DNA of 64,000 nt from Osedax fenrisi (taxonomy: Eukaryota > Annelida > Polychaeta > Sabellida > Siboglinidae). Under the pieces are notes generated by a model. That model was given only the letters and a program-made list of their open reading frames with translations. It made no database searches and had not been told where the DNA came from. The DNA is taken from contig OZ025239.1 in assembly GCA_964019155.1 (NCBI GenBank), forward strand, positions 107,575,070 through 107,639,069. Reading direction: 5' to 3'. The position numbers and the translations under genes were made by a program. Shown piece after piece: positions 50,401-53,305 of this stretch. The number at the start of each line of letters is the position of its first letter. Within the stretch, counting starts at the first letter, position 1.

Positions 50401-52534
50401 GCTACTGTTACTGGTCGAGGTGTAGACGGCGGCGGCGAGGGTGGCGTACGTCGACCCCTCGAACGTGATCAGCATCTGACGGGGTGCGCGACATGGTCGA
50501 TAGTAAACTGGGCTCAATACCTCGCGCGCGTGGCGGGGGACGATGGGAACCATAACTCTAATAACTAAATAGATAATGCTTCTATTAGACATATCTATAT
50601 ACTGCAATCAGTATACTGCTGCTATTATTATTTACTTCAAATCGCCTGCCGCATATTTGGTAATGGTTCAAAAAATGTATAACCGTCGATATGTAATCGA
50701 ATTGTTACTATTCGTACTTCTTAATATCAGGGCGGGGGGCGTGTTGATTATGATTATATATCTGGCTATACGAATGGGGTAAACAATGGGTGTGAATGTT
50801 TAGTGTGAACGGGTGTAGCGAAGTTAATCGTGTTAAACAATACTGAATACTTATTTACTACTATTAAGGGGTTAGCCTGTGGTAAGGACAAGGACATGGA
50901 TAGGATAATCAGTAATAAGTTTAATAGTAAAGAGATCATTTTAATTAAATTGTTAGTAACAAAGAAGCAAACGAAATCCATCCGAATTTGATCAGTTCGA
51001 GTTCCATAAGAGATTAAATAGATATCATTAATGTATGCGTATATTATTAGCTAGGACTTACTGTGATAGTATTCAATACTAAATATGTTGCTTTCAGAGT
51101 ATAAAACACTGCGAGCAAATGTGGAATCTCCTTAAGGAGATACGAGCGCTTTGGAAAAATTAAAAAAAAAATTATTTGAAATAAGTAATATTTGAGATGT
51201 ACTCACATTAAAATATTAGAGCTCAAAACTTCATAATTATCAAATATAAAAATAAAGGTTATATAACACAACCTATTTTTGAGAATAAATAATTATAAGA
51301 AATAATATCTAAAAATACGTAATATTTGTATAATAAACATACAAACACATATACTATACTCTTTTTACTTTATATTTTAATAAAAAATATATGTCCTTTT
51401 TAAACTTGATTTACTCAGAATAATTATAATTAGATGATCATACAATTATTTTTATTATATCATATATAAAATATAATTTAAAAAAAAATAAAAAGTAAAC
51501 TAAATTTTTACCATTATTAGATGAGTTGTATTTCCAAAAATATATAATATTTTCTCATTATGCTAAATCAAACTATACAGATCAGTCCTCCCTTCAATAT
51601 GCATTTTAGAATTATTATATCTTACGAATTTTTAAACTTATTGACAATTAAATAAATATAAAAATCCCTATCTTTTACATTGAATTTTCAAAAAATTTCA
51701 AAACAAACGTGTTAAACCCCCTTAAGTAGAATACCAGTTGAGATAATATAATCACAGATAACATGACAGGATTATCATGTGAGATATCATGTGTGAGATA
51801 TCACTAATACGGGAAGGGAATATAATAGAAAACAGGATGAAAGTAACAATAAATGAGGAAACTATATATATTAGCAACTATAGATGAGGGTAGTAGAAGC
51901 TAGGGTAACAACAGATAAGAGAAAATGGAGGTAGTGGTACATTGGATAAGGGTAATAACAGATAAGAGCAAATGAAGAAGTGTTATATTAGATAAGGGTA
52001 ACAACAGATAAGAGAAACTAGAGATAGTGGTATATTAGATAAGGGTAATAACAGATAAGAGCAAATGAAGATAGTGTTATATTAGATAAGGGTAACAACA
52101 GATAAGAGAAACTAGAGATAGTGATATATTAGATAAGGGTAACAACAGATAAGAGAAACTAGAGATAGTGGTATATTAGATAAGGGTAACAACAGATAAG
52201 AGCAACTAGATATAGTGTTATATTAGATAAGGGTAACAACAGATAAGATAAACTAGAGATAGTGGTATATCAGATAAGGGTAACAACAGATAAGAGCAAC
52301 TAGAGATAGTGGTACATTAGATAAGGGTAATAACAGATAAGAGCAACTGAAGATAGTGGTACATTAAATAAGGCTAACCACAGGTGAAGATACCCGAGGA
52401 AGAGTAGCTAGACTAACATTAATAATGGAGGCGGTCTCCGTACTGAAAGGCTTGTGAGACAGTCTGACCTTATAGGTCACATCGTCCCCAGCTTCCACCC
52501 CGGAGTTGAGCAGCGCTGAAGTCATGTTGTAAAT
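14751..52534 (-). CDS. EVC2: EVC2 (limbin) homologue, about 31 exons, 5' end missing
   Basis: Thirty-one minus-strand exons join in one frame of 4,527 bases (about 1,508 residues plus stop). Order: a Ser/Thr-rich beta-type extracellular region (exons 1-10), one membrane span GFEILVGLFVGVCLFVAYLL (exon 11), then a long coiled-coil tail. This layout is that of limbin. Family-like passages are LLKALLQNK followed by DLDKKTVEKCI, LSTDEAQRLLDDAETGA with KLTERKRKRL, SKGIDNEVLDKL, QFINGLVRLGKF with VVAMLFPTKS, and a basic C-terminus with KRLDPIG. In vertebrates EVC2 pairs with EVC at the base of the primary cilium and passes Hedgehog signal from Smoothened. Introns are packed with tandem arrays. The N-terminus and signal peptide were not found; exon 30 is doubtful. 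Identity rests on remembered family sequence, so an alignment is the test. Confidence 0.75.
14990..15360. repeat. Purine-rich minisatellite (GAGTGAGGGAGAGAT type)
   Basis: Irregular repeats of GAGAGTGAGGGAGAGATAG and GGAGTAGGAGAGTGTGAGAA. On the gene strand it is a long pyrimidine tract running into the acceptor of the last EVC2-like exon (14976). Confidence 0.92.
15694..15753 (-). CDS. EVC2: EVC2-like exon 30 (doubtful)
   Basis: Acceptor GAGCTTTAG|AAGTGG and donor AACGC|GTCTAA give a 60-base exon (SGLKFRQNGKIYDYVANVN) that joins exons 29 and 31 in phase. The donor is weak, and a stronger one (AATG|GTAAGA, 15728) does not fit exon 31. The true linking exon may lie elsewhere. Confidence 0.3.
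15754..16785. other. EVC2-like intron, nothing else recognised
   Basis: AT-rich, no repeats of note. Read for an exon linking 16786 and 14976 without a clear hit apart from the doubtful exon 30. Confidence 0.4.
16786..16855 (-). CDS. EVC2: EVC2-like exon 29 (probable)
   Basis: Acceptor ACACCGGCAG, strong donor GGATC|GTAAGT; 70 bases, phase 1 to 2: IASEANITSDKFDTVDS then PRGHG. It follows exon 28 in phase and is acidic, as the corresponding limbin stretch is. Confidence 0.6.
16856..17934. other. EVC2-like intron with short palindromes
   Basis: Holds TATACTATAGTAGTATATA-type repeats at 16959-17026 and a 22-bp palindrome of GAATGTGAATGCATTCACA type at 17179. The stretch 17085-17200 recurs inverted at 20725-20835 (ACATTTCAGTG, GCGAGAACTTATAT, GTGAATGCATTC). 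No gene seen. Confidence 0.5.
17935..18056 (+). pseudogene. LINE reverse-transcriptase C-terminal scrap
   Basis: Reads SAFAVAAPKCWNALPADIRS, then FKRKVYNYFISL and stop, the typical end of CR1/L2-type ORF2. About 130 bases of 3' UTR follow, to the A-rich run near 18205. Severely 5'-truncated and of a different family from the two large LINE copies. Confidence 0.8.
18340..18398. repeat. Dispersed 55-60 bp repeat, copy 1
   Basis: TAATATATCTGTAACATTAA then GGATGA and TGAATAATTATTT recur almost unchanged at 19718-19778 in the same orientation. Class unknown. Confidence 0.7.
18400..20270. other. EVC2-like intron, AT-rich
   Basis: Apart from the second copy of the dispersed repeat (19718-19778) and a stretch ending in AATAAAG near 20209 that looks like a LINE or SINE 3' end, nothing is recognised. 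Confidence 0.4.
20273..20425. repeat. Dispersed repeat (GGCTCACTCG family)
   Basis: CTCTAGGCTCACTCGTAATG leads into CCTGGAGATATCAAAACTAA and an AAACC-rich tail, then (AT)n. Related to 9560-9680 and inverted 44150-44225. Confidence 0.65.
20420..20506. repeat. (AT)n microsatellite
   Basis: Longest of many AT runs; others at 2558-2611, 9519-9558, 14522-14625, 24478-24514, 26052-26084, 42808-42848 and 44384-44418. Confidence 0.97.
21101..21233 (-). CDS. EVC2: EVC2-like exon 28 (family-diagnostic segment)
   Basis: Acceptor GGATGCAG, donor TGCGAAG|GTAGGT; 133 bases, phase 0 to 1: EIQFINGLVRLGKFKVNELD, DVVAMLFPTKSAD and KQLLDKLCE. This passage matches the limbin stretch with QEL...L...V...LPT...LL, the best family evidence. 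A 260-bp element (21281-21540) ends 48 bases upstream of the acceptor. Confidence 0.88.
21281..21540. mobile_element. 260-bp element with CATAGAG ends and 8-bp target duplication
   Basis: Left end CATAGAGATAGAGAGAAATA and right end complement CATAGAGCTAGAGAGAAATA are flanked by TTCACAAT (21273-21280) and TTCTCAAT (21541-21548), 7 of 8 identical. The interior repeats CCATTTTGAG(G/A)(C/T)GACCAAAT. It is the longest member of a family whose other copies are 37 bp. It lies in the intron just upstream of EVC2-like exon 28. Confidence 0.85.
21562..21827 (+). mobile_element. tRNA-derived SINE, copy A
   Basis: The tRNA-like head keeps a B box (GGTTCGAGCCCCGTCC, near 21604), followed by a body shared by four copies: AATATTTAGAAGTGATCTTA, GCCTTAACACGAGAGCGGCT, GAGCCATATATGGTTATAAG, and CTCCACCGAAATAA. 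It ends in an (AACAAT)n tail. The A box is eroded in this copy. The inverted pair GGCTCTCGTT/AACACGAGAGC folds into a stem. Confidence 0.85.
22247..22334 (-). CDS. EVC2: EVC2-like exon 27 (coiled coil)
   Basis: Acceptor TACCTCAG, donor GATCAG|GTAACG; 88 bases, phase 2 to 0: NRIEQEISQTLEELKRKNEV then ARMSQKHDQ. Confidence 0.88.
22424..22510. mobile_element. hAT (Charlie-like) end fragment
   Basis: AGTGGTTCCCAACCTTTTTT followed by CACCACGACC resembles the terminal repeat of Charlie-group hAT elements. No matching opposite end was seen nearby. Confidence 0.5.
22669..22838 (-). CDS. EVC2: EVC2-like exon 26 (coiled coil)
   Basis: Acceptor ACCCGGCAG, donor TTCAG|GTACTG; 170 bases, phase 0 to 2: ALTKRLEERLREKEESLAKL, SRCSNNVAAKLRRVAI and HLIEMEEF. 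Confidence 0.88.
22845..22920. repeat. GTGTCGGT/GTGTCAGT short tandem repeat
   Basis: Repeats of GTGTGTCGGT just upstream of the acceptor of EVC2-like exon 26. Confidence 0.85.
22930..23330. repeat. Degenerate minisatellite repeating TACTAAC on the gene strand
   Basis: Plus strand: GGGTTAGTATGGGGTTAGTA type units, 14-16 bp, over 20 copies. On the gene strand this gives ACCCCATACTAACCC, i.e. the branch-point heptamer TACTAAC (or TACTAAA) many times over, 100-490 bases upstream of the exon 26 acceptor. Confidence 0.9.
23736..23915 (-). CDS. EVC2: EVC2-like exon 25 (coiled coil)
   Basis: Acceptor CGCCACCAG, donor GAGAAG|GTAACC; 60 codons, phase 0 to 0: MAKIDEQQKAIHNLKSNLMD, GILSDPDCQKVIELHQKEQD and QQRSKQEK. 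Confidence 0.88.
24616..24717 (-). CDS. EVC2: EVC2-like exon 24 (coiled coil)
   Basis: Acceptor TTGACCTAG, donor AAAGAG|GTTATA; 34 codons, phase 0 to 0: IRDEMMKTRSHDLREQEVKI then MMTQMQIDKAKE. Confidence 0.82.
25059..25270 (+). mobile_element. tRNA-derived SINE, copy B (old, 3'-truncated)
   Basis: This copy has the best head: an A box (TGGCTCAGTTGAATAAGG) and a B box (GGGTTTAAACC), then AATATTTAGAAATGATCTTA and a diverged body. The tail is lost. It is an element, not a tRNA gene: no acceptor stem closes. Confidence 0.8.
25425..25548. repeat. 18-bp minisatellite near the exon 23 donor
   Basis: Units of GATAAGATAACAATGGAA, about seven copies, starting some 20 bases into the intron after the exon at 25566. 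Confidence 0.92.
25566..25682 (-). CDS. EVC2: EVC2-like exon 23 (coiled coil)
   Basis: Acceptor GAACGATAG, donor GAAGAG|GTTCAC; 39 codons, phase 0 to 0: KSRRDSDDNIDILQGQISQR then QEDESDDYAEMEE. Confidence 0.8.
25785..25915. repeat. ATAGTATAGATATT/ATAGTATAGATAGT repeat
   Basis: Short tandem repeats in the intron upstream of EVC2-like exon 23. Confidence 0.95.
26226..26427 (-). CDS. EVC2: EVC2-like exon 22 (coiled coil)
   Basis: Acceptor ACCGTATAG, donor CTCAAG|GTCGTA; 202 bases, phase 2 to 0: SMMNGQLAISDDERAKIM, NSMTLQKIQQKRMIEERL and KRVQSAELK. Confidence 0.82.
26690..26935. repeat. 12-bp minisatellite (ACATCACACGTT)n
   Basis: About 19 units, with single-base variants, ending some 8 bases from the donor of EVC2-like exon 21. 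Confidence 0.95.
26943..27040 (-). CDS. EVC2: EVC2-like exon 21 (coiled coil)
   Basis: Acceptor GATTCCAG, donor GATGAG|GTTTAA; 98 bases, phase 0 to 2: QRLVQSRRDQAERSSQEMSD then KFLRDQGDSVM. The alternative donor CAAG|GTGATA does not fit exon 22. A 12-bp array begins about 10 bases into the intron. Confidence 0.75.
27560..27669 (-). CDS. EVC2: EVC2-like exon 20 (coiled coil)
   Basis: Acceptor TTAAATCAG, donor ATACAG|GTACTA; 110 bases, phase 1 to 0: GIDNEVLDKLIRKHNNDLER then QQEEERLRQKELIQ. With the end of exon 19 it gives the SKGI...L motif seen in limbin. Confidence 0.88.
28046..28234 (-). CDS. EVC2: EVC2-like exon 19 (coiled coil)
   Basis: Acceptor ATCACTCAG, donor GCAAAG|GTTTAT; 189 bases, phase 1 to 1: ANKSVDRQQLIFQHREDLNI, ENEIDNENSQELDIL and SSIKDSVVTQLNSK. 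Confidence 0.85.
28517..28574 (-). CDS. EVC2: EVC2-like exon 18 (short)
   Basis: Acceptor GACTTACAG, donor AAACG|GTTATA; 58 bases, phase 0 to 1: SNKQKSELDVFDKKNKNSN. A nearer donor (GAC|GTATTC) gives a 27-base exon but the wrong phase for exon 19. Confidence 0.65.
28769..29071 (-). CDS. EVC2: EVC2-like exon 17 (largest coiled-coil exon)
   Basis: Acceptor CACCCCTTAG, donor GATATC|GTTAGTG; 101 codons, phase 0 to 0. GC-rich. It reads TRQRAALSDKLARRRALADH, CPQLSTDEAQRLLDDAETGA and QQKLTERKRKRLADI, close to the limbin passage with a DEDQ-LL motif followed by a basic helix. Confidence 0.9.
29085..29300. repeat. GGGGGTCATGGTAGTAG minisatellite before the exon 17 acceptor
   Basis: G-rich on the plus strand, so a C/T-rich tract on the gene strand leading into CACCCCTTAG|ACG of exon 17. 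Confidence 0.92.
29501..29656 (-). CDS. EVC2: EVC2-like exon 16 (coiled coil)
   Basis: Acceptor CCCTACAG, donor GAGGCG|GTTAGT; 52 codons, phase 0 to 0: VYVVKRRIAVKNKQQNVLDA, then ADWLMKEHFKNQSTVEKIF. Confidence 0.88.
29660..29768. repeat. GGGGGTAATGTGTATGGGGT minisatellite before the exon 16 acceptor
   Basis: Four to five units; C-rich on the gene strand and directly upstream of ACCCCCCCTACAG. Confidence 0.9.
30454..30564 (-). CDS. EVC2: EVC2-like exon 15 (coiled coil)
   Basis: Acceptor TATATCCAG, donor AGGAAG|GTAATG; 37 codons, phase 0 to 0: EKKEILKLLQDEHDIESGDL then KLKLEQQESIEKLRK. Confidence 0.88.
31606..31821 (-). CDS. EVC2: EVC2-like exon 14 (coiled coil)
   Basis: Acceptor ATTCAACAG, donor GAAGAG|GTAATT; 72 codons, phase 0 to 0. 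It reads DLDKKTVEKCISDLNTGVSE, QDDMEKLFKSLAE and KEALKRKIEDLPEE, strongly helical and aligned with the limbin region after its first cytoplasmic helix. Confidence 0.88.
31946..37549. repeat. 5.6-kb 12-bp minisatellite filling an EVC2-like intron
   Basis: About 467 copies of GTACCTAAAGTA (plus) or GTACTACTTTAG (gene strand), with point variants (AAAGCA, AGAGTA, AAATTA, ATAAAG) and almost no length change, so all spacings stay multiples of 12. Higher-order blocks recur: the marker AAAATAGTACCTAGAGTAAT is found near 35390, 36302 and 37286 (912 and 984 bases apart, 76 and 82 units). The right edge is the donor of exon 13; the left edge is about 125 bases upstream of exon 14. Long open frames on both strands (up to 879 codons of Val-Pro-Lys repeats) are by-products of the 12-bp period. 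Confidence 0.97.
37547..37655 (-). CDS. EVC2: EVC2-like exon 13 (start of coiled coil)
   Basis: Acceptor TGCAACAG, donor AATAAG|GTACTACTT; 109 bases, phase 2 to 0. It reads LDVLASIRIDERLEADR then TESLLKALLQNK. The donor is the first copy of the 12-bp unit that makes up the following 5.6-kb intron array. Confidence 0.85.
37680..37765. repeat. Alternating (ACT)n/(AGT)n palindromic triplet repeat
   Basis: Blocks of ACTACTACT and AGTAGT alternate, each boundary (ACTAGT) being a small palindrome. It lies about 25 bases upstream of the exon 13 acceptor. Confidence 0.95.
37979..38225 (-). mobile_element. tRNA-derived SINE, copy D (minus strand)
   Basis: Complement of copy A: the (AACAAT)n tail at 37979-38004, the body with GCCATATGGTTATAAGTGAA and GAGAGCGGCTTCGATGGGAT, and a B box CGCGGGTTCGAGCC near 38200. 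Inserted about 30 bases downstream of the donor of EVC2-like exon 12, same orientation as the gene. Confidence 0.85.
38257..38480 (-). CDS. EVC2: EVC2-like exon 12 (cytoplasmic linker)
   Basis: Acceptor CGCACACCAG, donor GATGG|GTTAGTG; 224 bases, phase 0 to 2. It reads TQHNHALAKRFVDHEKQGG, a polar linker, then DDSIVRILAAKVKQTSV. The donor AAG|GTGAAA at 38289 was rejected because it breaks the phase with exon 13. A SINE lies some 30 bases into the next intron. Confidence 0.78.
38502..38815. repeat. (GAT/AAT)n trinucleotide repeat
   Basis: GAT and AAT triplets in blocks, ending in AATAATATTAATAG. It forms the intron just upstream of the exon 12 acceptor. Open frames over it (poly-Asn/Asp, poly-Ile) are artefacts. 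Confidence 0.96.
38896..39081 (-). CDS. EVC2: EVC2-like exon 11 (membrane span)
   Basis: Acceptor CCACCACCAG, donor TCACGC|GTTAGT; 62 codons, phase 0 to 0. It begins TNTMGFE and holds the only long hydrophobic helix of the gene, ILVGLFVGVCLFVAYLLYYY, followed by SDRYTPTCSACVGG. The span anchors the protein and separates the beta-rich outside from the coiled-coil inside. Confidence 0.85.
39117..39211. repeat. (ATT)n with GTT interruptions
   Basis: Trinucleotide repeat in the intron upstream of the membrane-span exon. Confidence 0.96.
39542..39858. mobile_element. Inverted-repeat MITE with TA flanks, 317 bp
   Basis: Arms start TTACCTCTCACA and run inward over 130 bases (TATATGTGATATATATTAT, AATGACACAGTATAGAATTA), mirrored to 39858, with TA on both outsides as in Tc1/mariner-type MITEs. 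A partial relative of the right arm lies at 42135-42245. Confidence 0.8.
40440..40505. repeat. (CA)n-rich tract downstream of exon 10
   Basis: ACACACACCTACACATAC type repeats in the intron after EVC2-like exon 10. Confidence 0.85.
40530..40598 (-). CDS. EVC2: EVC2-like exon 10 (juxtamembrane, outside)
   Basis: Acceptor ACCCCCTAG at the edge of a C-rich array, donor ATTCAG|GTTATA; 23 codons, phase 0 to 0: SGVTYGPLIATACVRRLD then VNVIQ. Confidence 0.75.
40600..41022. repeat. 9-bp minisatellite (GGGGGTGAT)n before the exon 10 acceptor
   Basis: About 45 units with GGGGTGATA variants. On the gene strand it reads ATCACCCCC and runs directly into ACCCCCTAG|TCTGG, so the array supplies the pyrimidine tract and the acceptor. 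Confidence 0.95.
41475..41526. repeat. (CA)n at the exon 9 donor
   Basis: CACACACACACACG repeats. On the gene strand the donor GTTAGCGCGCG leads straight into (GT)n. Confidence 0.9.
41530..41636 (-). CDS. EVC2: EVC2-like exon 9 (extracellular)
   Basis: Acceptor CCCATCAG, donor ACTGGG|GTTAGC; 107 bases, phase 1 to 0. It reads ASSAMLYVSYSSEPSTNLPA then TYLNASLTYSSVTG. Confidence 0.78.
41841..42047 (-). CDS. EVC2: EVC2-like exon 8 (extracellular)
   Basis: Acceptor AGGTAATAG|ACAAC, donor AGTCTAG|GTACAC; phase 1 to 1. It reads DNTTVPSIVRVTLNITHATQ, SWPDAVGISQSD and ends EYTLRRSSL. An acceptor 11 bases upstream (CATCACAG) does not fit the phase. Confidence 0.75.
42055..42140. repeat. G-rich tract before the exon 8 acceptor, with (GTT)n
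   Basis: GATGGGGGGGGTGGTGGGGG and following G-runs, then GTTGTTGTTGTT. C-rich on the gene strand, at the acceptor of exon 8. Confidence 0.85.
42351..42667. mobile_element. hAT-type MITE, 317 bp, perfect 8-bp duplication
   Basis: Ends TAGGGGCGTCA and TGACGCCCCTA flanked by GTGGGGAT on both sides (42343-42350 and 42668-42675). Near the right end TGGGGGGATATGTCCCCCC resembles the G/C-run module of the copy at 9225. No transposase. Confidence 0.9.
43386..43467 (-). CDS. EVC2: EVC2-like exon 7 (extracellular)
   Basis: Acceptor ATTCGCAG, donor GACCG|GTAACC; 82 bases, phase 0 to 1. It reads PNMWPVLFSFTLNIALIIHN; only this frame is open. Confidence 0.7.
43880..44017 (-). CDS. EVC2: EVC2-like exon 6 (extracellular)
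   Basis: Acceptor TAGATTCAG, donor CTTCAG|GTTTCG; 46 codons, phase 0 to 0. It reads IPISTSATRGSLTAQIGSSY, then QAYITIPTLIFSKTLQ. Confidence 0.75.
44071..44285. mobile_element. TA-flanked MITE, 215 bp
   Basis: Arms CGGGAGACGATCGAAAAGGA then CGAGTTGATGGTTAAAG are mirrored at the right end (GATCGTAACCCG), with TA outside both ends. The interior holds an inverted copy of the GGCTCACT dispersed repeat (44150-44225). Confidence 0.8.
44290..45270. other. EVC2-like intron, AT-rich
   Basis: (AT)n at 44384-44418, otherwise low-complexity AT with no coding or repeat signal. Confidence 0.5.
45345..45412. repeat. 22-bp repeat next to the exon 5 donor
   Basis: Four copies of GGTTAGATAAATAGAGGCTA with AC, ending about 35 bases from the donor of exon 5. 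Confidence 0.9.
45447..45511 (-). CDS. EVC2: EVC2-like exon 5 (extracellular)
   Basis: Acceptor CCCCACAG, donor GACCTG|GTGAAC; 65 bases, phase 1 to 0, reading VNIRVKRATSSSIIVLAPFG. A second possible donor (ACCG|GTACTAG, 45428) would break the phase with exon 6, so the upstream one was chosen. Confidence 0.65.
46012..47753. repeat. 1.74-kb 23-bp minisatellite starting at the exon 4 donor
   Basis: About 75 units. On the gene strand the unit is GTCAGTGATGGGTATAGCTA plus GAG (CACTAC/CACCAC variants on the plus strand). The first intron bases, GTTAGTGATGGGTATAGCTA then GAG, are the first unit with one change, so the donor belongs to the array. Higher-order blocks containing CTGAATAGCTATAGC recur about every 210-230 bases in the left half. 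Confidence 0.96.
47754..47933 (-). CDS. EVC2: EVC2-like exon 4 (extracellular)
   Basis: Acceptor ATCGTAG|ATTTC, donor CGTACCG|GTTAGTG; phase 1 to 1. It reads DFTSTTYQRIPIDM, LASLYVPSYVTMATGI, and ends TTAARRRKRT, a basic run that could be a furin-type cleavage site. The donor is the first unit of a 23-bp tandem array. Confidence 0.8.
47940..48780. other. EVC2-like intron, AT-rich
   Basis: No repeats beyond short AT runs and a small CATATCGTAGA repeat near 48340. Nothing coding seen. Confidence 0.5.
48788..48958 (-). CDS. EVC2: EVC2-like exon 3 (extracellular)
   Basis: Acceptor GCCCCCTAG, donor TTCGCAG|GTAACT; phase 1 to 1. It reads VTTVRSFSVDTSTKTIAF, then AIGETVVVRLTMQLPKGT, a surface beta-sandwich signature. 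Confidence 0.8.
48962..49268. repeat. 13-14 bp minisatellite (GGGGTGCGTTATA)n before the exon 3 acceptor
   Basis: About 22 units with GTGTAATA and GGGTTTTA variants. On the gene strand ACCCCTATAACGC units lead into GCCCCCTAG|GTGTC. A degenerate continuation (GTGATGTAATA) follows to 49390. Confidence 0.94.
49836..50126 (+). mobile_element. tRNA-derived SINE, copy C
   Basis: Head with a B box GGATTCAAGCC; body AATATTTAGAAGTGAACTTA, GCCTTAACACGAGAGCGGCT, GAGCCATATATGGTTATAAG; tail of AATAACAATAACAATA. It is 88-95 percent like copy A by eye and lies antisense to the gene in the intron before exon 3. Confidence 0.87.
50143..50198 (+). mobile_element. 3'-terminal scrap of the 58-kb LINE family
   Basis: GAATGGCAGTGTCTAAACCA then TTAGGTTACAAGGTTAC matches the last 50 bases of both large LINE copies, including the terminal AGGTTAC repeat. 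Confidence 0.75.
50217..50475 (-). CDS. EVC2: EVC2-like exon 2 (extracellular)
   Basis: Acceptor CCCGTCAG, donor AGCATCG|GTAGGT; 86 codons plus one base, phase 0 to 1. It reads MLITFEGSTYATLAAAVYTS and ends SSAVVTFVNSI; Ser/Thr-rich, with WYELYFTR in the middle. Confidence 0.8.
50985..51870. other. EVC2-like intron, AT-rich
   Basis: No gene, element end or array recognised. Confidence 0.5.
51875..52380. repeat. Minisatellite of 44-49 bp near the exon 1 donor
   Basis: About ten units of GATAAGGGTAACAACAGATA then AGAGAAACTAGAGATAGTGG. It ends about 15 bases from the donor at 52393. Confidence 0.94.
52394..52534 (-). CDS. EVC2: EVC2-like exon 1 of those found (extracellular)
   Basis: Acceptor CTATAACAG, donor CCTCGG|GTATCT; 47 codons, phase 0 to 0. 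It reads IYNMTSALLN then VEAGDDVTYKVRLSHKPF, a beta-strand pattern. Since it opens at an acceptor, at least one more 5' exon exists. Confidence 0.75.
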
Positions 52535-52608
52535 CTGTTATAGTAACGGTAGGGCTAGGTTAGCTCCGTTACAATAGTTCATATACTATAGGCTATAGGT
52601 ACTATAAT

Positions 52609-52645
52609 CATAGAGCTAGAGAGACACTTTCTGTCTAGCTCTGTG
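52609..52645. mobile_element. 37-bp palindromic insertion, CATAGAG family, 8-bp duplication
   Basis: CATAGAGCTAGAGAGA and its near complement meet almost without interior, flanked by ACTATAAT on both sides (52601-52608, 52646-52653). Confidence 0.9.
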
Positions 52646-53079
52646 ACTATAATATACACTATATTATATGTTATAAAGGACGTAGATATAATCTATATAT
52701 AGTGTAGCCTTTTTAATAATTTAAAATTCGTAGGCCGAATTCAAAAAATAATTCTTTCGTTTTCAATTGTATACGAAAAACGATCTTATAAAATATGTCT
52801 CCTGATTTATACCAAAGGGTTTTGTTTATACTAAATAAATAGGATGTTGATATAATATTATAATTATGATATAATTTATTATGAAAAATTTAAAAGTGGA
52901 GGGCAATTGCCCATAAAATACCGCTCATTATATCATTATATAGATATATAGATATGTGATTAGTATATATCCCGCGGTTACTATGGCGGGTGGACATTGT
53001 TTACATGACGTATTATTCTCGCGTATGTTTATTATTACAATGATTATGAGAAATACCGAAGAACTAGGTCGAAGTTAAT

Positions 53080-53240
53080 CCGCCGCGTCCGTTATCTAGC
53101 GCGCCGCACGTCACAATCGCTACAACAATGGGAACAATGGGAGAGAGAGAGAGGCGCATGCGTAATGAACGCGGTGCGGCGGAGGGTTGCCATGTTAAGC
53201 TGCACTCGTCGTGTGCGCGACGCTATCAAGATTAGAGAGA
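53080..53240 (-). promoter_or_regulatory. CpG-rich stretch with an NRF1-like site (possible promoter)
   Basis: A GC-rich island in AT-rich surroundings with GGCGCATGCGT, an NRF1-type palindrome, and many CpGs. It lies 550 bases upstream of the first EVC2-like exon found. No first exon could be read from it, so this is only a candidate. Confidence 0.3.
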
Positions 53241-53305
53241 GAGAGAGAGTTTACATAGGGGAACTTGATATCGAGGACATATCGAGGACATGTAGGCGAT
53301 ATCGC

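Noticed and set aside
53115..53193. ATG in the CpG-rich patch as first EVC2-like exon (MATLRRTAFITH...)
   Set aside because: On careful recount the frame lacks a hydrophobic signal segment (it becomes Ser/His/Cys-rich) and has no convincing donor.
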